A DNA stretch of 64,000 nucleotides from an uncultured Lachnospiraceae bacterium (GTDB taxonomy: Bacteria; Bacillota; Clostridia; Lachnospirales; Lachnospiraceae). The notes beneath the pieces are model-generated. The model did not search any database and was not told the DNA's origin. It saw only the letters and a list, made by a program, of their open reading frames with translations. A program made the position numbers and the translations under genes. Below, piece after piece: positions 60,968-64,000 of the stretch (positions are counted from its first letter, which is position 1; each line of letters starts with the position of its first letter). The stretch covers positions 3,515 through 67,514 of the forward strand of contig CAJURU010000017.1 in assembly GCA_910588845.1 (NCBI GenBank), given 5' to 3'.

Positions 60968-63488
60968 AGGCATAATTAAGATTGTGGTGTTGATTCTTGT
61001 TTTTTGTTTAACGGTAGTAGCAATGGGGGGGAGAGACAGGCAGAGTGAGATGAATCTTACGTCGGAGATGGCGTCTGTGACGCTTCCTGTCGTCTGTCTT
61101 CAGCGCGGAGATATGAGGATGAATCAGCTCTACGGCTATCGTACAGAGATGGACGCCACTGCTATGCGCGATACGATTACGCCGCTGGGGGAAGATTTAT
61201 CGCTTCCGCTGTTGGTGAAACCTTATCAGAATCAGGTGGAGAGTATTTCTTTTGAGGTGCGTTCCATGGACATGGAGAGACTGGTTGAGGACGGAGAAAT
61301 CAGCAGTTTTTCCCAGGAGAACGGAGAAATCCGGGTGGGGCTGCAATTTGAAAATATTTTGGAGCAGGGAACAGAATACATGCTGGCGATCACGGTCAAC
61401 TGTGACGGTGCGCCCGTATATTACTATACCAGGCTTGTCCGTGAGGCGGATTATTATGTGAACGAGACGTTAGACCTTGTAATGAATTTTCATGAGCAGT
61501 CTTTTGACAAAGCGCAGGCCGGTAACCTTGCGCTCTATTTGGAGCCGAATAGCCAGGGGGATAACACAACCTTGCAGAAGGTGACGATTAATTCTAGTCT
61601 GGCGCAAGTCAGTTGGGCTGAGTTCAGCGGGGAACGGCTCGAGCAGCCGATTCCTTCTATCAAGGAACTGAGCAGTTCATATAATACGGTTACGCTCAGA
61701 TATATTGTGACCGCGGCGGGAGACGGCGGAGAGGTAGAGTATTACACAGTGGAAGAGTATTATCGTGTGCGTTACAATAGCACGATTAACCGCATGTCGC
61801 TATTGAATTATGAGAGAGACATGACGCAGGTTTTCCGCGGCGAGAAGCGAACGGTCAATAAAAATAAGCTGCTTTTGGGTATCCGGCCGGAGGATGTGAA
61901 ATATAAGGCCAATGAGAAGGGTACAGTCGTTGCATTTATCCAGGAGGGCGAGCTGTGGAGTTATAACAGTGACAGTCATGAGCTGTTCCAGATTTTCAGT
62001 TTCCGCAGCGCGGAAGGAATCTCAGACCGTGAGAATAACGGACAGCATGAGATTCAAATCATGCGCATGGATGAGGGCGGCAGCATGGACTTTGTGGTCT
62101 ATGGTTATATGAACCGGGGAAGCCATGAGGGACAGACAGGAATCAGCGTCTTCCATTATGACAGTGTAGCAAACACTGTGGAGGAAATTCTGTTTATCCC
62201 CGCGGACTCTTCTTACGAGGTTTTGAAAGCAGACTGGGGCGAAGTGTTCTATATCAGCGGTGAGAATATGTTTTATCTTCTTGCGGACGGACAACTGTAC
62301 AGGATTGATTTAGCAAGCCGTCAGGCGCAGCCGATAATCCGTGACATCCGCCCGGGAAGTTATGTAGTATCTGAGGACGGCCGGTATCTTGCATGGCAGG
62401 ATTCTAAAGAAAATGACCGCTCGGAGACGATTAAAATTATGGATTTGGAGGGTGAAAAGGTCCGTTCAGTAGAGGGAAACGGCGGAGAATACTTAAAACC
62501 TATCGGTTTTGTCGAGAGCGATTTTGTCTATGGCTCGGCGAAAGCAGCGGAAGTAGTGGAAGACAGCGCCGGAAATGCAAGATTTCTCATGTATAAGGTC
62601 ACGATTACAGATAAGAATTCTAAGACGGTTAAGGAATATCAGAAGGACGGCTATTATATTTCCAATGCGTATGTGGAGAAGGACACTATTTTCCTGGATC
62701 GGGAGATGCGCACTGAGACGGGATTTACGCCGGTAGTCCAGGACACCATCAAAAATCAACAGTTAGAATCGTCCCGCCTGGTTATGGTTGATACGATTGT
62801 AACAGAAAAGAAGCAGACGCAGGTGGAACTGGTGTTTGCAGCGGAAGATACGGAAGAGATTAAGAATTTACAGGTGAAAGCTCCCAAGGAAGTAGTTGTC
62901 GAGGAGGAGCGGACTGTGGAACTTGAAAGCGACAGGGACAGGGAGAATTATTATGTCTACAGCAGAGGAAAGATTCTTCTGTCCACGCCATCGGTGACGG
63001 ACGCTATTCGCTGTGCAGATGAAAATGCGGGTGTAGTCATTGATCCTGGGCAGAATTATATATGGCGCAGGGGCAGGAAAGCCAGCCAGCCCATGATTGG
63101 CCCCGGGACTATGGATACGGCGGAACTCAGTGACAATTCAGTCGTTCGCTGCCTGACGTATCTGCTTAGGCAGGAAGAGAGCAGCATAGATGTGGAGGAT
63201 TTGATTGCCAAGGGCGAGACGCCCAGACAGATTTTGTCGGAGGCGTTGACAGATCATAAAGTAGTAGATCTATCCGGGTGTAATGTGAGCCAGGTATTAT
63301 ATTATGTAAATCTTGGGCATCCGGTACTTGCCATGGTTGGAAACGAGGCCGTGCTGATTGTCGGCTACGACGAGCATAACACGATTCTTTATCAGCCGGC
63401 GGAGAATACAGCTAAGAAAATGGGATTACAGGACAGTGATACGCTCTTTAGCGGGGCGGGGAATATTTTCGTGGGATATATAGAGTAA
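60948..63488 (+). CDS. Membrane-anchored beta-propeller protein with degenerate C39-like domain
   Basis: An 846-residue protein starting at ATG 60948 (GAGG 5 bp upstream) inside the methyltransferase gene end. A membrane anchor or uncleaved signal (about residues 5-22, IIKIVVLILVFCLTVVAMGG) precedes an extracellular region (25-330) and a stretch of beta-propeller-like repeats (about 330-650, ELWSYNSDSHELF, QLYRIDLASRQ). The C-terminus (about 715-846) looks like a C39-like peptidase domain with Cys735 in VVRCLTYLL, but the position of the catalytic His is replaced (GNEAVLIVGYD, Glu800). It is therefore probably a non-catalytic, peptide-binding domain. The substrate or partner is unknown. Co-translation with the methyltransferase suggests a linked role or only shared regulation. 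Confidence 0.72.
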   Translation: MINRMRKGIIKIVVLILVFCLTVVAMGGRDRQSEMNLTSEMASVTLPVVCLQRGDMRMNQLYGYRTEMDATAMRDTITPLGEDLSLPLLVKPYQNQVESISFEVRSMDMERLVEDGEISSFSQENGEIRVGLQFENILEQGTEYMLAITVNCDGAPVYYYTRLVREADYYVNETLDLVMNFHEQSFDKAQAGNLALYLEPNSQGDNTTLQKVTINSSLAQVSWAEFSGERLEQPIPSIKELSSSYNTVTLRYIVTAAGDGGEVEYYTVEEYYRVRYNSTINRMSLLNYERDMTQVFRGEKRTVNKNKLLLGIRPEDVKYKANEKGTVVAFIQEGELWSYNSDSHELFQIFSFRSAEGISDRENNGQHEIQIMRMDEGGSMDFVVYGYMNRGSHEGQTGISVFHYDSVANTVEEILFIPADSSYEVLKADWGEVFYISGENMFYLLADGQLYRIDLASRQAQPIIRDIRPGSYVVSEDGRYLAWQDSKENDRSETIKIMDLEGEKVRSVEGNGGEYLKPIGFVESDFVYGSAKAAEVVEDSAGNARFLMYKVTITDKNSKTVKEYQKDGYYISNAYVEKDTIFLDREMRTETGFTPVVQDTIKNQQLESSRLVMVDTIVTEKKQTQVELVFAAEDTEEIKNLQVKAPKEVVVEEERTVELESDRDRENYYVYSRGKILLSTPSVTDAIRCADENAGVVIDPGQNYIWRRGRKASQPMIGPGTMDTAELSDNSVVRCLTYLLRQEESSIDVEDLIAKGETPRQILSEALTDHKVVDLSGCNVSQVLYYVNLGHPVLAMVGNEAVLIVGYDEHNTILYQPAENTAKKMGLQDSDTLFSGAGNIFVGYIE

Positions 63489-63699
63489 AAGTGGCATGGA
63501 AGGTCAGAGAGGAGGTGTTACAGAGGCTTATTTATTAGAAGTTTGGATAGCGGGTAGTAATGATGATAAGTCCAGCTAATAAATGTCAATAGCAAAATGA
63601 GAAAAATCGAAATTATTTTTAAAGCAAAAAAGGCGCACTTACCCCTTGGTGAAAATATCATTTTTTCAAAAGATATTGATTCGTTGGATTTACAGTATT
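63489..63699. other. Gene-free region left of the insertion sequence
   Basis: No gene, terminator or clear repeat is seen in this stretch. It probably includes one end of the IS110-type element, whose exact border cannot be fixed because IS110 elements lack obvious terminal repeats. Confidence 0.4.
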
Positions 63700-64000
63700 T
63701 TATGCGGCTATGTCGCATTTAGCAGCATTGTGTTTTTTGATATGCTCCTGCGGAGTAATGATTTCAAAAGGCTTATTGTCCCTGAGTATTGCAAATATCA
63801 TGTTGCATACTTTGTGTGAAACAGCCCCCATTGCCACGAGTTTGGGTTTTGATTCACATTTTTTGAGGTAGTAATCACGCAGAACCGGATTTTTGGCTTC
63901 TCCCGTGCGGGATGTGCCGATGCTTTGTAAAGCCAGTGTATGAACCACTTCATACCCAAATAGGTGTAGCAAAAATATGATTGGCAAAACAACAGGAAAT
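63700..64000 (-). pseudogene. IS110-family transposase, C-terminal part, probably frameshifted, cut by the window edge
   Basis: The minus-strand frame ending at 63700 encodes NPVLRDYYLKKCESKPKL, then AMGAVSHKVCNMIFAILRDN, which resembles the C-terminus of IS110/IS1111-type (Transposase_20) transposases. Upstream, transposase-like residues (WLYKASAHPAR) continue in another frame. A one-base shift near the T5 run at 63890-63894 is therefore likely, and the copy may be inactive. The 5' part lies outside the window, so activity cannot be judged fully. No inverted ends are visible, as expected for this family. Confidence 0.6.

Overview
The window looks like a chromosomal segment of a strictly anaerobic, gut-type member of the Clostridia, most likely Lachnospiraceae. 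The reasons are moderate GC with Gram-positive AGGAGG ribosome-binding sites, very large multimodular secreted glycosidases with lysine-rich C-terminal Ig-like/FN3-like modules and no LPXTG anchor, a YesM/YesN two-component pair, the [FeFe]-hydrogenase maturases HydE and HydG, and glycogen branching enzyme. No rRNA, tRNA or CRISPR array is visible. The genus cannot be named from the sequence alone.

Region 1 (1-2079) is an AT-rich pair cut by the window edge: a secreted C39-like protein and a lipoprotein. Region 2 (2282-38829) is the centre of the window, an L-arabinofuranose glycan degradation locus. It holds a GH51-type alpha-L-arabinofuranosidase and three beta-L-arabinofuranosidases of the GH127/GH146 clan (6430, 22294, 32761), each with a visible Glu/Cys/Cys-Cys metal site. 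It also holds a non-catalytic eight-repeat Ig-like surface protein (29058) and a secreted HExxH metallopeptidase (15523). Regulation probably comes from the YesM/YesN-type kinase and AraC-type regulator (17396, 19228), which sit next to an orphan solute-binding lipoprotein (20751). Embedded in this block are an ABC-class ATPase, an XpaC/TelA pair and a CmpB-like membrane protein. The genes 29058 and 32761 share a 24/31-identical upstream box placed at exactly the same distance from an extended -10, which is the best candidate operator of the locus.

Region 3 (38972-49558) holds an amidohydrolase, an AAA/DUF4143 ATPase, hydE, hydG, a coiled-coil protein and an OmpR-type two-component system. 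Region 4 (49978-63488) holds an aconitase-family hydratase, an AI-2E-family permease, a TPR/AAA protein with hexapeptide repeats, glgB, a GPGW-repeat protein, a class I methyltransferase and a membrane-anchored protein with a C39-like domain lacking its histidine. The right edge cuts an IS110-type transposase remnant.

Non-coding DNA is unusually structured. A 126-bp three-hairpin element occurs twice in opposite orientation (22091 and 49646), with paired substitutions in one stem. Copy 1 lies inside a 192-bp segment bounded by 20-bp inverted repeats. A dense hairpin field occupies 27634-27870. Most large genes end in clear intrinsic terminators, so the big glycosidase genes appear to be single transcription units. 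Three genes (the DUF4143 gene, hydE and 58933) have short degenerate tandem repeats around or just after their 3' ends.
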